Shown here in pieces: positions 45,301 through 46,917 of a stretch of 64,000 nt of DNA. This stretch comes from Euglena gracilis (Eukaryota > Euglenida > Euglenophyceae > Euglenales). The notes under the pieces were generated by a model that was not told where the DNA came from, ran no database searches, and saw only the letters and a list, made by a program, of their open reading frames with translations. Location of the stretch: positions 71,142,150 through 71,206,149 of the forward strand of contig CP154954.1 of the NCBI GenBank assembly GCA_039621445.1, read 5' to 3'. The first letter of the stretch is position 1; each line of letters begins with the position of its first letter. Both the position numbers and the translations under genes were made by a program.

Positions 45301-46917
45301 GGAGGGGGGGGTAAAATGGCGTGGCGAGGGGGTCGGTGAGGGGTGTGCCGACCCCCCAAGATTTGAGGTGAGATTTTTTTTTGCCCACAACCCTCGGTGG
45401 CGTTTTTTGAAAAGGTAAGCTCCCGGCCAGGCTGTTTTTTACCAACCCCGGGGGGGGGAGGGGGGGGTCGGAGTGCCTGTGAGTGCCTGCCCAGGCAGGC
45501 ACTACCCCCCCGGGGGGGGGTCGGATTTCGGCCTGTACCCGGGCACATTCCTTTGAAAATAGGCCATTTTTGGCTCCCCGGCTCCTTCGGCGCCGGGGTT
45601 GTGCTAGGGCACTTTTGGCCGTGTGCCCTACCCCCCCCCCCTGGGGGGGGTCGGATTTGGAGTGCCTTGGGGTGCCCCCCCCCCCCCCCCGGGGTGGGGT
45701 CGGCACCCGACTAAAATATAGCCTGCTCCCGGCTTGTTAGGGGGGGGGGAGGGTATTTTGCTCCGAAAACAAATGTTGGGCTTTTGTGGCTGTTTTGAAA
45801 TTTTTGGGTTGATTCCACCCCCTAACTTTGCTCCACCCCCCCACATTTGGCCCTCGGGGAAACAACTGAATTTTTTGGCACTTTTGGGACCCCCCCTCCA
45901 TTGCCCCCATTACCACCCCCCCCCCCATATTGTCCCCCCCCCCATATTGTCCCTCGGCCCGGCCGACGGGGTTTTTTTTTGGCTCGGCCAATGAAATTTC
46001 CTTTGGTACCCCCATATTGTCCCCCCCCCCCATATTGTCCATTTGGGGTCCCAGTGGGAAGGTGGTTGGGACAATATGGGGGGGGGGGGTGGTACCCTCA
46101 CCCCCCCCTCAAAGTGCCCCCCCCCCTCAAAGTGGCCATAATTTTTGGCAAAATTTGGAAAACCCGAAAGTGGCCATTTTTCTTCGGCGCCAACGACGAA
46201 AGGCCAAAATTTGACCCCCCCCCCCAAAGTGTCCTCCCTGCCAGAGTGGCCATTTTGGGGTCCCACGGTGCCAGAGGGTGGCCACTTTGAGGGGGGGGGT
46301 GAGCAGGGTTCCCGGGCTGTTTTTAAACAAGTTGTTTAAAACAGGTTTTTTCCCTATTTGTAGTGTTTTATTTAAGAAAAACACACTTTTTAAAACAAAA
46401 AAACCGTTTTTAAACCGTTTTTTATTCATGAAAGTTTTTTTTGCTTTGTTTTTTTTAAAAAAAACGGGAACCTTGGGGGTGAGGGTATTGAACCTTGCAC
46501 ACTGAGGGGACCCATTTTGTCGGACCCCGGGGGGTCTGCTACGGCGGAGAGGCAAAAAAAAATTTTCCCAAAAAAGGACATCCTGGTGGCATGATTCGGC
46601 ATGCCATATCGAACCATGCCACAAGAGTCGGTCGACCACACAGGGGGTGACCATTTTGCCATGCCGACCCCCATGGTGGGGGGGTGTCCGCCGAACCTCC
46701 GGGAGTCTCCTCGCGCAAAATGCCATCATCTCCCAAAACGACCAAAATGCCTTCTCGTGCGCGCAAAAAACAACAGGAATGTCAACAATTGCACACCAAT
46801 TTGCCGCACCAGGATTCATTTGGAAATGTCCTTGCTGTCCTCCTCCTTTTCCATATCCCTGTAGAAAAGAAGAGAAAAAGATGACTTCATTGCGAACCAA
46901 ACCTGCCACGGATCCAT
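206..46917 (-). CDS. eRF3: eRF3 (GSPT/Sup35) release factor GTPase gene, 18 exons, 3' end beyond window
   Basis: eRF3 is the GTPase partner of eRF1 that drives peptide release at stop codons in the cytosol. Exons in transcript order: 46917-46903, 46858-46797, 33169-32896, 31016-30860, 28993-28912, 28343-28127, 27705-27630, 27340-27245, 16309-16240, 14172-14013, 10163-10083, 9139-9003, 7631-7488, 4961-4925, 4165-4104, 3936-3867, 1859-1773, 382-206. Every junction keeps phase, giving about 660 residues. All G motifs are present: GHVDAGKS (G1), DKGKT (G2), DAPGH (G3), NKMD (G4) and SGLAG (G5). Domain II and the first part of domain III follow. The order QGY-rich N domain, charged M domain, then C domain matches yeast Sup35. 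Seven of 17 introns are or appear nonconventional. About 90-110 C-terminal residues are missing off the left edge. Identity is near certain; the E3/E4 junction is the weakest point. Confidence 0.93.
383..1772 (-). other. Intron 17 of eRF3 (conventional, 1,390 bp)
   Basis: Bounded by AAG|GTGTGC and CCCAG|AAC on the minus strand. I see no gene inside. It holds several G runs (680-690, 1210-1220, 1541-1553) and a G-rich patch near 905-1035 with GGTCATATTTGGG-like words. Confidence 0.85.
1773..1859 (-). CDS. eRF3: eRF3 exon 17: end of domain II
   Basis: This exon has 29 codons in phase 0 at both ends (KEAVVEDIL to NVQLRFK). In other eRF3/EF-Tu-type factors this is the segment where domain II ends in a PG-(D/E)-N/Q-V-x-L-R motif; [10 protein letters not shown] is seen here. 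The acceptor is CTCAACAG|AAA and the donor AAG|GTGTGC. The exon is short and was placed by splice sites plus the continuity of exons 16 and 18. Confidence 0.9.
1860..3866 (-). other. Intron 16 of eRF3 (conventional, 2,007 bp)
   Basis: The donor is AAG|GTGCGG and the acceptor CAACAG|AAA on the minus strand. Internal sequence is AT-rich with repeated 'aaaaattgcgg' words at 2221-2275 and 2545-2590 and several G runs. No coding exon recognised. Confidence 0.85.
3867..3936 (-). CDS. eRF3: eRF3 exon 16: domain II
   Basis: This exon has 70 nt: one base completing Leu, then 23 codons ([17 protein letters not shown] to CPTK). Together with exon 15 it aligns without gaps to the 'K-D-M-G-T-V-V...G-K-x-E-S-G' segment of other eRF3s. 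That gap-free fit fixes the left boundary at the end of a nonconventional intron. The donor is AAG|GTGCGG. Confidence 0.92.
3937..4103 (-). other. Nonconventional intron 15 of eRF3 (167 bp)
   Basis: On the minus strand it runs from GGCCAGGGCAGAACGG to ACTGTTCGGCCCTGGGGCT, so CAG is at +4..+6 and CTG at -8..-6. Bases +4 to +16 pair with -6 to -18 apart from one mismatch and one wobble (CAGGGC.GAACGG with CTGTTC.GCCCTG). A direct repeat TGGGGCTGG spans both junctions. No register gives GT-AG or GC-AG. Only the CAG/CTG register yields the gap-free protein ATG-GGG-CTG-GTC. This is the clearest nonconventional intron in the window. Confidence 0.9.
4104..4165 (-). CDS. eRF3: eRF3 exon 15: G-domain to domain II linker
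   Basis: This exon has 20 codons plus CT ([20 protein letters not shown]). It matches the linker and first strand of domain II, with the 'x-P-(I/L)-x-(L/F)-P' and 'K-(F/Y)-K-(D/E)-(M/L)-G' motifs of eRF3. The acceptor is TTCCAGTGCAG|GAG, conventional. The right end is a nonconventional junction. Confidence 0.9.
4166..4924 (-). other. Intron 14 of eRF3 (conventional, 759 bp)
   Basis: The donor is CAG|GTAACT and the acceptor TGCAG|GAG. Inside are G/C tracts around 4401-4412, 4478-4500 and 4747-4758, and 'ggctggctggctgga' repeats near 4440-4520 and 4780-4815. No gene seen. Confidence 0.85.
4925..4961 (-). CDS. eRF3: eRF3 exon 14: 12-codon microexon
   Basis: This exon has 37 nt: T plus 12 codons, [12 protein letters not shown]. 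It completes the eRF3 segment W-Y-x-G-P-(S/T)-L-L-E-x-L-D. The acceptor is CGCACAG|T and the donor CAG|GTAACT. The exon is too short for ORF detection and was found because exon 13 ends WY(D) and exon 15 starts beyond this motif. Confidence 0.9.
4962..7487 (-). other. Intron 13 of eRF3 (conventional, 2,526 bp)
   Basis: The donor is TACGA|GTATGC and the acceptor CACAG|TGG. No further exon is needed between exons 13 and 14. The interior holds poly-G tracts (5666-5677, 6660-6671) and the word 'cccaaataacgggg(c)a' repeated near 7046, 7084, 7122, 7323 and 7360. I see no gene. Confidence 0.8.
7488..7631 (-). CDS. eRF3: eRF3 exon 13: end of GTPase domain with G5
   Basis: This exon has 144 nt (G + 47 codons + GA). 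It runs from [18 protein letters not shown] through the G5 motif region [10 protein letters not shown] to CSWY(D). It matches the eRF3 'L-x-P-F-L-K...F-x-P-x-S-G-x-x-G-x-N-L...C-P-W-Y' block. The acceptor is CTTCAG|G and the donor GA|GTATGC; both are conventional and phase-consistent. Confidence 0.95.
7632..9002 (-). other. Intron 12 of eRF3 (conventional, 1,371 bp)
   Basis: The donor is GCACG|GTGTGAG and the acceptor CTTCAG|GTAC. No gene seen. There are G runs at 7715-7730, 8799-8811 and 8866-8881, and an AT-rich patch of 'caaaatttgaaaat' words at 7780-7880. Confidence 0.85.
9003..9139 (-). CDS. eRF3: eRF3 exon 12: GTPase core with G4 (NKMD)
   Basis: This exon has 137 nt (45 codons + CG). 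It reads [16 protein letters not shown], then [21 protein letters not shown]. GGQTREHxxLAKTxGV and NKMD are eRF3/eEF1A-family signatures, and the G4 Asn-Lys-x-Asp gives guanine specificity. The acceptor is TGACAG|GG and the donor GCACG|GTGTGAG. Confidence 0.97.
9140..10082 (-). other. Intron 11 of eRF3 (conventional, 943 bp)
   Basis: The donor is AAG|GTATGC and the acceptor TGACAG|GG. The interior has 'gcagttatcc' repeats at 9362-9405 and no coding sequence that I recognise. Confidence 0.85.
10083..10163 (-). CDS. eRF3: eRF3 exon 11: GTPase core after G3
   Basis: This exon has 27 codons, [17 protein letters not shown] to VISARK. The first Gly-His completes DAPGH (G3). M-I-G-G-A-x-Q-A-D-x-x-x-L-V-I-S-A-R-K is the family block. 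The donor AAG|GTATGC is conventional. The left junction has no AG and is resolved by the CAG/CTG intron rule. Confidence 0.95.
11208..11590. repeat. Dispersed repeat, copy 1 (partner at 54.4 kb)
   Basis: About 380 bp that recur in direct orientation at 54,388-54,800. Shared landmarks are 'gggaagccttgaggggg', 'catggacgggcaaag..c.ggaaatcgggtcgaaa', 'aaccaacacatcaaaaaatgggcaatat' and 'cacctgtcaaggaggggg'. This copy lies inside a nonconventional eRF3 intron. It has no convincing ORF; the open frames in it are not conserved in phase between copies. Confidence 0.85.
11591..11690. repeat. Tandem pair of about 53-bp units
   Basis: 'aaccaggttttgaatagtgctgagctctt' is followed by 'ataagcgcgc.gccacccc', present twice in tandem (11,587 and 11,640). 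A third copy of the first part occurs at 18,917-18,943. Noncoding. Confidence 0.8.
11698..11862. repeat. GC-rich minisatellite (ggcccagc/ggcccggc)
   Basis: About 165 bp of tandem 8-11 bp words such as 'cggcccggcggcccagcggcccggccgg'. A related GC block lies next to the satellite remnant at 48,836-48,925. It directly abuts the 162-bp satellite that follows. Confidence 0.9.
11879..13055. repeat. Satellite array: about 162-bp monomer, 7 copies
   Basis: The landmark 'gacccaaagtcaatgggt' starts at 11915, 12076, 12238, 12401, 12569, 12731 and 12904, so the period is 161-173 bp. Each unit also carries 'gtcgaaaaacgctc', 'cagtttttccgggtcc' and 'tcgtttcgggcaaaaaa'. Variants recur every third unit. 'aaaaagcatggtttcggg' occurs in units 2 and 5, and 'ctcgaaaccag' with 'ccaggcggcc' in units 3 and 6. 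That indicates a three-monomer higher-order repeat of about 494 bp. Open frames over it on both strands are products of the repeat. Confidence 0.93.
13056..13690. repeat. Satellite flank with duplicated segments
   Basis: 'gaaaacggctaagtcgaacag.ggaaaaagtgtacaaaa' and 'cgtatctcgggctacgcggggagttgcgggga' followed by 'ggtctccggacatttcctttgatttt' each appear twice (13,061-13,260 and 13,295-13,460). The tail 13,622-13,690, 'gtgattcggaaact..gatccagtcgc', recurs at 48,980-49,035 next to the other satellite remnant. No gene seen. Confidence 0.75.
14013..14172 (-). CDS. eRF3: eRF3 exon 10: switch I / G2 to G3
   Basis: This exon has 160 nt (one base + 53 codons). It reads [14 protein letters not shown], then [17 protein letters not shown] (G2; the Thr coordinates Mg), then YTILDAP. 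The spacing matches eRF3 exactly, with 'x-E-R-E-A-K-x-K-N-R-E-(S/T)-W' and 'D-T-I-L-D-A-P'-like blocks. Both ends are nonconventional junctions. Confidence 0.95.
14173..16239 (-). other. Nonconventional intron 9 of eRF3 (2,067 bp)
   Basis: Minus-strand ends are GACCAGGGCCCTCC at the 5' side and GGAGAGCTCTGTTGTC at the 3' side, with CAG at +4..+6 and CTG at -8..-6. Bases +4 to +14 pair with -6 to -16 except for one mismatch and one wobble. Splicing here gives R-T-L-E-K-F-E-R-E-A, identical in length to the family. Any nearby GT-AG choice adds residues or breaks frame. The interior has C/G tracts near 14,930-15,005 and no gene that I recognise. Confidence 0.9.
16240..16309 (-). CDS. eRF3: eRF3 exon 9: P-loop (G1)
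   Basis: This exon has 70 nt (AT + 22 codons + GA). [20 protein letters not shown] is followed by RTL(E). The P-loop Gly-His-Val-Asp-Ala-Gly-Lys-Ser is completed with exon 8 across a conventional intron that splits the Asp codon G|AT. The acceptor is GTTACAG|AT. Confidence 0.95.
16808..18700. mobile_element. TIR DNA element A (right end not found)
   Basis: It begins CTTAGGTGGCCTAATTTGCACTT, a diverged form of the terminal repeat of element B. It is colinear with B for about 1.6 kb. Shared landmarks are 'gaattgatg.cgtgca' with 'gacctgtgactgtt', 'gggtgctgaagcatcagcagct' and 'ctgcagcagcggagcc'. Plus-strand peptides near the left side are alike in A (17,000-17,110) and B (21,080-21,190). An example is [10 protein letters not shown] against [10 protein letters not shown], which hints at a formerly coding region. 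No transposase motif was seen. The right boundary is approximate. Confidence 0.7.
19055..19475. repeat. Diverged satellite array related to 11.9 kb
   Basis: About three units of 160-170 bp. They share 'gtcgaaaaac.c.cattttcggctcaaaaacag.ttttcc.ggtccgggaggccaa.aaacat' with the 11.9-13.1 kb array, but have 'gacccaaa.cccatgggtttcggg' instead of 'gacccaaagtcaatgggt'. It lies inside intron 8. Confidence 0.85.
19482..19613. repeat. 66-bp tandem duplication
   Basis: Two nearly identical 66-bp units starting 'gaaaaaacgggatcagaacacgg' (19,482 and 19,548). Each contains 'acttatatgtatattatacacatatgg'. The words 'tataatatacaacatataatatg...gcgtaaagtggagcccccac' near 23,588-23,637 are a related inverted form. 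Confidence 0.85.
19632..19718. repeat. GTGGGGG-rich low-complexity tract
   Basis: A run of 'tgtggggggg' words on the plus strand. It resembles the larger tract at 20,569-20,700 and is separated from it by the 218-232 bp tandem repeat. No gene. Confidence 0.85.
19922..20568. repeat. Tandem repeat, three units of about 218-232 bp
   Basis: Units start 'ctgtaaaccaacaaa.tggatt' at 19,922, 20,140 and 20,372. Each holds 'cccttgccttgcac.cacaaggggatgatg', a G/C run, 'gccgaaggccgcggcgccacgagg' and 'aaaaaatgacacccgaaca.ttgcg'. The size changes are in the G/C runs. Frames open across it are repeat by-products. Confidence 0.88.
20569..20700. repeat. G-rich low-complexity tract (tgtgggggg)n
   Basis: About 130 bp almost entirely of G and T on the plus strand, with G runs up to 12. 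It is a candidate for G-quadruplex structure and an obvious assembly hazard. Confidence 0.85.
21865..22014. repeat. 75-bp perfect tandem duplication inside element B
   Basis: Two copies of a 75-bp unit beginning 'gtaaaggttcaacacttcc' and ending 'ctgctggttgcca' (21,865-21,939 and 21,940-22,014). The equivalent part of element A (18,107-18,178) has one copy, so the duplication arose in B and is recent. Confidence 0.93.
22527..22640. repeat. Long palindrome with GCGCGCAATTGCGCGC cores
   Basis: A near-perfect inverted repeat of about 110 bp inside element B. The arms read 'acactggaaggacaaaattgtgtttatgcgcgcaattgcgc' outward from a centre near 22,582. It would fold as a cruciform or RNA hairpin. 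Confidence 0.88.
23305..23390. repeat. GGTGAAGTTCACC palindrome family, copy 1
   Basis: 'cggtgaagttcaccggtgagcttcaccg', then 'gtgaacgttcaccggtgaagttc'. The same motif family recurs at 39,130-39,225, 39,386-39,470 and 43,126-43,160. It belongs to the host repeat into which element B inserted. Confidence 0.8.
23393..23560. repeat. Dispersed repeat, copy 1 (partner at 26.5 kb)
   Basis: 'aacaagagggcccgaggcagggttttcttaaggacccggggg', then 'gctggaaaaatgctggaaaa.ggtgctggctgga', recurs at 26,541-26,700 in direct orientation. Differences are G-run lengths and one extra word. Noncoding. Confidence 0.85.
24118..24332. repeat. Minisatellite 'aaggtaaccagcctccgcggaggct'
   Basis: About eight imperfect copies of a 24-30 bp unit, each with the palindromic core 'gcctccgcggaggc'. 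Frames open across it (for example 24,116-24,355) are products of the repeat. Confidence 0.88.
25510..25592. mobile_element. Fragment of the CTTAGGCGGCC TIR family
   Basis: 'cacttaagcttttttgttttcatttgcgc...gcgcaaataaaaacgaaaaagcttaagtg' is followed by the terminal sequence 'tgagttaggccgcctaa'. The right TIR is complete; the left lacks its outer 15 or so bases. It is either a very short deletion derivative or a solo end. Confidence 0.6.
26541..26700. repeat. Dispersed repeat, copy 2 (partner at 23.4 kb)
   Basis: Direct-orientation partner of 23,393-23,560 with the same 'aacaagagggcccgaggcaggg' start. It confirms a repeat family with internal 'ggtgctggctgga' words that also occur elsewhere in G-rich intron DNA. 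Confidence 0.85.
27245..27340 (-). CDS. eRF3: eRF3 exon 8: end of M domain to start of P-loop
   Basis: This exon has 96 nt. [19 protein letters not shown] leads into [10 protein letters not shown](D). H-(L/V)-N-(L/V)-V-F-I-G-H-V-D is the eRF3 entry to the GTPase domain. The acceptor is TTCCACAG|AA and the donor GTTG|GTGTGC; both are conventional. Confidence 0.93.
27341..27629 (-). other. Intron 7 of eRF3 (conventional, 289 bp)
   Basis: The donor is AAAG|GTCTCT and the acceptor CCACAG|AA on the minus strand. The phase is 1, giving Glu (G|AA) at the junction. Confidence 0.85.
27630..27705 (-). CDS. eRF3: eRF3 exon 7: M domain
   Basis: This exon has 25 codons plus one base ([25 protein letters not shown]). 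It is a low-complexity Ala/Lys/Glu/Pro segment typical of the charged middle domain between the N and GTPase domains. The left junction follows the nonconventional rule. A GT-AG alternative starts five codons earlier at 27,720 and would insert EISES. Confidence 0.82.
27706..28126 (-). other. Nonconventional intron 6 of eRF3 (421 bp)
   Basis: Minus-strand ends are GTCCAGAGCTTTCTTTC and GGAAGGAAATCTCTGAGTCT, with CAG at +4..+6 and CTG at -8..-6. Bases +4 to +17 pair with -6 to -19 at 12 of 14 positions. The intron starts with GT, so an overlapping GT-AG reading (acceptor CGGAAG at 27,721) also keeps frame. The long terminal stem argues for the nonconventional reading. Confidence 0.75.
28127..28343 (-). 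CDS. eRF3: eRF3 exon 6: M domain, acidic/Pro-rich
   Basis: This exon has one base plus 72 codons. It contains [19 protein letters not shown], a Pro/Val stretch, and [18 protein letters not shown]. The SDDWE acidic patch resembles the Trp-Glu patches in the linker of other eRF3 proteins. A near copy of APK.SKV.SLSAK ends exon 5. The 5' boundary is uncertain: 28,343 by the CAG/CTG model, or 28,297/28,288 by GT-AG models. Confidence 0.75.
28344..28911 (-). other. Intron 5 of eRF3 (568 bp), class unresolved
   Basis: The nonconventional reading has CAG at 28,909-28,907 and CTG at 28,351-28,349, with AA on both sides. It keeps frame only if the cut is shifted one base from the usual rule. The conventional reading uses GTG|GTGAGT (28,928) with an AAG acceptor at 28,298 or 28,289, and would remove one of two repeated coding segments. 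Inside, 28,395-28,530 has 'gtgccttgg..gagtgccgaggcac' palindromic words also seen near 45,480 and 53,480. Confidence 0.55.
28912..28993 (-). CDS. eRF3: eRF3 exon 5: M domain
   Basis: This exon has 82 nt (AA + 26 codons + AA). It reads [20 protein letters not shown], then VVSLSA. The right-hand intron fits the nonconventional rule exactly and the codon CAA is completed across it. The C-terminal 13 residues are a diverged copy of the start of exon 6, with mostly synonymous differences. Both copies were therefore under coding constraint. Confidence 0.8.
28994..30859 (-). other. Nonconventional intron 4 of eRF3 (1,866 bp)
   Basis: Minus-strand ends are ACCCAGGCAGATGGGG and TATCCCAGCCTGCCATC, with CAG at +4..+6 and CTG at -8..-6. 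CAGGC pairs with GCCTG, then GGG can pair with CCC across a bulge. The phase is exact (C|AA). The interior contains G-run-rich DNA (29,090-29,280; 30,000-30,070) and no gene. Confidence 0.8.
30592..30643. repeat. Palindrome 'acttcggacgaagtctgtgtctt'
   Basis: An inverted repeat of about 24-bp arms. It is followed by partial copies of 'agacacag..t' to 30,690, with a related 'gtccgtgtctcagacac' near 33,910. It is noncoding, just outside exon 4. Confidence 0.85.
30860..31016 (-). CDS. eRF3: eRF3 exon 4: N/M boundary with Gly tract
   Basis: This exon has 52 codons plus one base. [19 protein letters not shown] is followed by nine Gly, [14 protein letters not shown], then [15 protein letters not shown] echoes the AYVPP in exon 3. 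The Gly run is a (GGC)n tract and probably varies in length. The segment leads from the Q-rich N domain into the Lys-rich M domain. Both junctions follow the CAG/CTG rule with exact phase. Confidence 0.82.
31017..32895 (-). other. Nonconventional intron 3 of eRF3 (1,879 bp)
   Basis: Minus-strand ends are CCACAGCAACATC and CCTTTGCTGCAGAG, with CAG at +4..+6 and CTG at -8..-6. A six-pair stem CAGCAA/TTGCTG and a CCA direct repeat mark the junction. Phase 0 is kept (Pro|Pro). The intron donor lies inside the repetitive Gln codons, so the exact cut is less certain than for the GTPase exons. Confidence 0.72.
32896..33169 (-). CDS. eRF3: eRF3 exon 3: prion-like Q/G/Y-rich N domain
   Basis: This exon has 91 codons with about 32 Gln and 12 Tyr, built on [11 protein letters not shown] and PQQQ words. 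It resembles the N (prion) domain of fungal Sup35, which is likewise at the N terminus of eRF3 and rich in Q, N, G and Y. Only two Asn are seen here, so it is Q/P/G/Y- rather than Q/N-rich. The acceptor is TTGCTGCAG|G and completes Trp with exon 2. Unspliced, the frame ends at TGA 32,851. Confidence 0.9.
34076..34185. repeat. 33-bp tandem repeat, left block
   Basis: Three to four copies of 'cacgttttccatta.ggcatctgtggcaatga'. The same unit in the same orientation makes a second block at 35,068-35,190. The two blocks bracket the protein-coding fragment at 34,344-35,029. Confidence 0.9.
34344..35029 (-). pseudogene. Unidentified protein fragment with C-terminal Cys/His cluster, frames broken
   Basis: An ATG at 35,029 opens [20 protein letters not shown]. 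The frame stays plausible through [20 protein letters not shown] to QRAQQSG. The reading then seems to continue in a second frame ([11 protein letters not shown]) and a third ([25 protein letters not shown], stop at 34,344). The last part has a CxxC...CxxC...HxHCH pattern like a zinc-binding PHD/RING-type fold. Parts resemble the locus at 41.6-42.7 kb. Two small introns or two frameshifts are possible; function unknown. It sits between same-orientation tandem blocks inside an eRF3 intron, which suggests a mobile or retrogene origin. Confidence 0.5.
35068..35190. repeat. 33-bp tandem repeat, right block
   Basis: 'cacgttttccatcagggcatctgtggcattga' and three more imperfect copies. It is direct-orientation partner of the block at 34,076-34,185, about 1 kb away. 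Confidence 0.9.
35295..35408. repeat. Long palindrome with GGGGCCCCC loop
   Basis: Arms 'acaaattgtggctga.cccagatttcagcctgaaaacgtgttcag' are inverted around 'gggggcccccttcgggggccccc'. About 110 bp, nearly perfect. It would form a very stable hairpin in the eRF3 pre-mRNA. Confidence 0.9.
36205..37115. repeat. 'gaaccggcgtc..gacgccggttc' palindrome family
   Basis: Palindromic words such as 'ccgaaccggcgtctgggacgccggttcggg' occur at 36,225-36,300, 36,945-37,015 and 37,040-37,115. More lie at 41,812-41,940 and 42,395-42,440. 36,490-36,540 and 36,795-36,845 are a further repeat pair ('gaaagcccttgagaagagctttc.at.gatgggcaacatgg'). No gene recognised here. Confidence 0.8.
38375..38474. repeat. Long palindrome with GGCGCCttcGGCGCC tip
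   Basis: Arms 'aaaatcggggttcaatcacgattcc.ggtg' and 'cggaaacggggggcgcc' are inverted around 'ttc', about 100 bp in all with only a few mismatches. Same design as 35,295-35,408: AT-containing arms with a GC-rich tip. Confidence 0.9.
38576..38880. repeat. 'tggtcggccgactagtcggccgacca' palindromes and related words
   Basis: Multiple palindromes at 38,580-38,690 and 38,850-38,880. The same family with the same flank ('taatgtagttacgggccagt') is found inverted at 41,140-41,300. 38,695-38,845 ('ccccatattgtcccaaccac', 'accaaaggaaatttcattggccgagcc') recurs inverted at 45,925-46,090. Confidence 0.82.
39130..39490. repeat. Host repeat containing the empty site of element B
   Basis: 'gcattttgggcaagttttcgga.atttcgataaaattccat' to 'tttcacccccaaccatcaaaacggtgaagttcac' matches the two flanks of element B (20,775-20,884 and 23,295-23,330) without the element. 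It is bounded by GGTGAAGTTCACC-type palindromes. Confidence 0.9.
39540..39900. repeat. Tandem repeat, about 115-bp unit, three copies
   Basis: 'cacaaaaacgactta.cccc.gagtatgttgccaacatagaagggattttgt' is followed by a G run and 'gagccccccccccgcctatgcc'. Copies start near 39,545, 39,658 and 39,771. A solo copy lies at 40,777-40,822. Reading frames are open but not phase-locked. Confidence 0.85.
39901..40385. repeat. Tandem repeat, about 140-bp unit, four copies
   Basis: The unit is 'cccttgtgtgtgcaagg.aaggatggccaaaacgcgcccc..caaactccctttgtgctaacttagtcggcctacggcctcctccgggggg'. The same unit occurs in both orientations at 44,035-44,480. Confidence 0.88.
40478..40750. repeat. 'ggtcgggccgacc' palindrome cluster
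   Basis: Dense, overlapping palindromes built on 'ggtcggcccgacc'. Variants occur at 43,775-43,805 ('ggtggtcgggccgactagtcggcccgaccacc') and 44,705-44,740. No gene. Confidence 0.85.
41335..41480. repeat. 'cactagtgaac' repeat cluster
   Basis: Repeated 'cactagtg' words (tagtgaacat, gcgcactagtgaatgg). A second cluster is at 42,885-42,985. The two flank the coding fragment at 41,590-42,722. Confidence 0.8.
41582..42722 (+). pseudogene. Unidentified protein fragment, paralogous to 34.3-35.0 kb locus
   Basis: Segment 1 (about 41,582-41,813) includes [20 protein letters not shown], then [20 protein letters not shown] and [10 protein letters not shown]. Segment 2 (about 42,457-42,722, stop TAA) reads [20 protein letters not shown], then [19 protein letters not shown]. 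Between them lies repeat DNA of the 'accggcgtc' palindrome type. L-E-x(6)-C and (V/A)-x-W-x-x-W plus F-x-x-Y-V-N-A-V-S are shared with the minus-strand locus. The helical layout and spacing recall the N-terminal core-binding domain of tyrosine recombinases, but no catalytic domain was found, so this is only a guess. Confidence 0.45.
43055..43165. repeat. Partial copy of the element-B host repeat
   Basis: 'ttttcggaaatttcgataaaattccatgaaccatcaac..caaaat' followed by 'gaaccggtgaacgttcac.g.tgaagttcaccgggg'. Third copy in the window of the repeat seen at 20,775 and 39,276, here lacking the 'acccccaacca' part. Confidence 0.8.
44035..44480. repeat. Inverted and direct copies of the 39.9-kb unit
   Basis: 'cctccggaggaggccgtaggccgactaagttcgcatatcggggttcctt' and its reverse complements, separated by G/C tracts. 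It makes a nested palindrome of about 400 bp centred near 44,262. Confidence 0.85.
45925..46090. repeat. Inverted partner of 38,695-38,845
   Basis: 'ccccatattgtccctcggcccggccgacgggg', then 'ggctcggccaatgaaatttcctttggtacc', then 'tccatttggggtcccagtgggaaggtggttgggacaatatgggg'. Each is the reverse complement of sequence at 38,695-38,845. Confidence 0.88.
46797..46858 (-). CDS. eRF3: eRF3 exon 2: N-terminal Gly/Gln segment
   Basis: This exon has 62 nt (20 codons + TG): [20 protein letters not shown] plus the start of Trp. The acceptor is TTTTCTACAG|GGA and the donor AATTG|GTGTGC. The composition runs straight into the Q/G/Y-rich exon 3, and the phase across the 13.6-kb intron is correct. That phase match is why I assign it to eRF3 although it lies far away. 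Confidence 0.8.
46859..46902 (-). other. Intron 1 of eRF3 (conventional, 44 bp)
   Basis: GTTTGG...TTTTCTACAG on the minus strand; a minimal GT-AG intron. The 41- and 62-bp introns of the neighbouring eIF4E gene are of similar size. Confidence 0.8.
46903..46917 (-). CDS. eRF3: eRF3 exon 1: start codon, MDPWQ
   Basis: ATG-GAT-CCG-TGG-CAG|GTTTGG. This is the first ATG whose splicing to exon 2 gives a continuous QG-rich N terminus. A spliced-leader acceptor AG would be expected upstream (for example TCCAG at 46,928 or ATCCAG at 46,939), since euglenid mRNAs are trans-spliced. That last point is family knowledge, not visible here. Confidence 0.75.

Larger units (their letters stand above)
33170..46796 (-). 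other. Intron 2 of eRF3 (conventional, 13,627 bp)
   Basis: The donor is AATTG|GTGTGC at 46,796 and the acceptor GCTGCAG|G at 33,170 on the minus strand. Phase matching gives the codon TGG across the intron. It carries two related unidentified protein fragments, many palindromes, and tandem repeats, described separately. I found no extra eRF3 exon in it. Confidence 0.78.

Noticed and set aside
46127-46796. Continuation of the 284 aa minus-strand ORF into 46.1-46.8 kb
   Set aside because: Only 46,797-46,858 is supported as an exon; the rest follows a clear GTGTGC donor and runs through repeat DNA.
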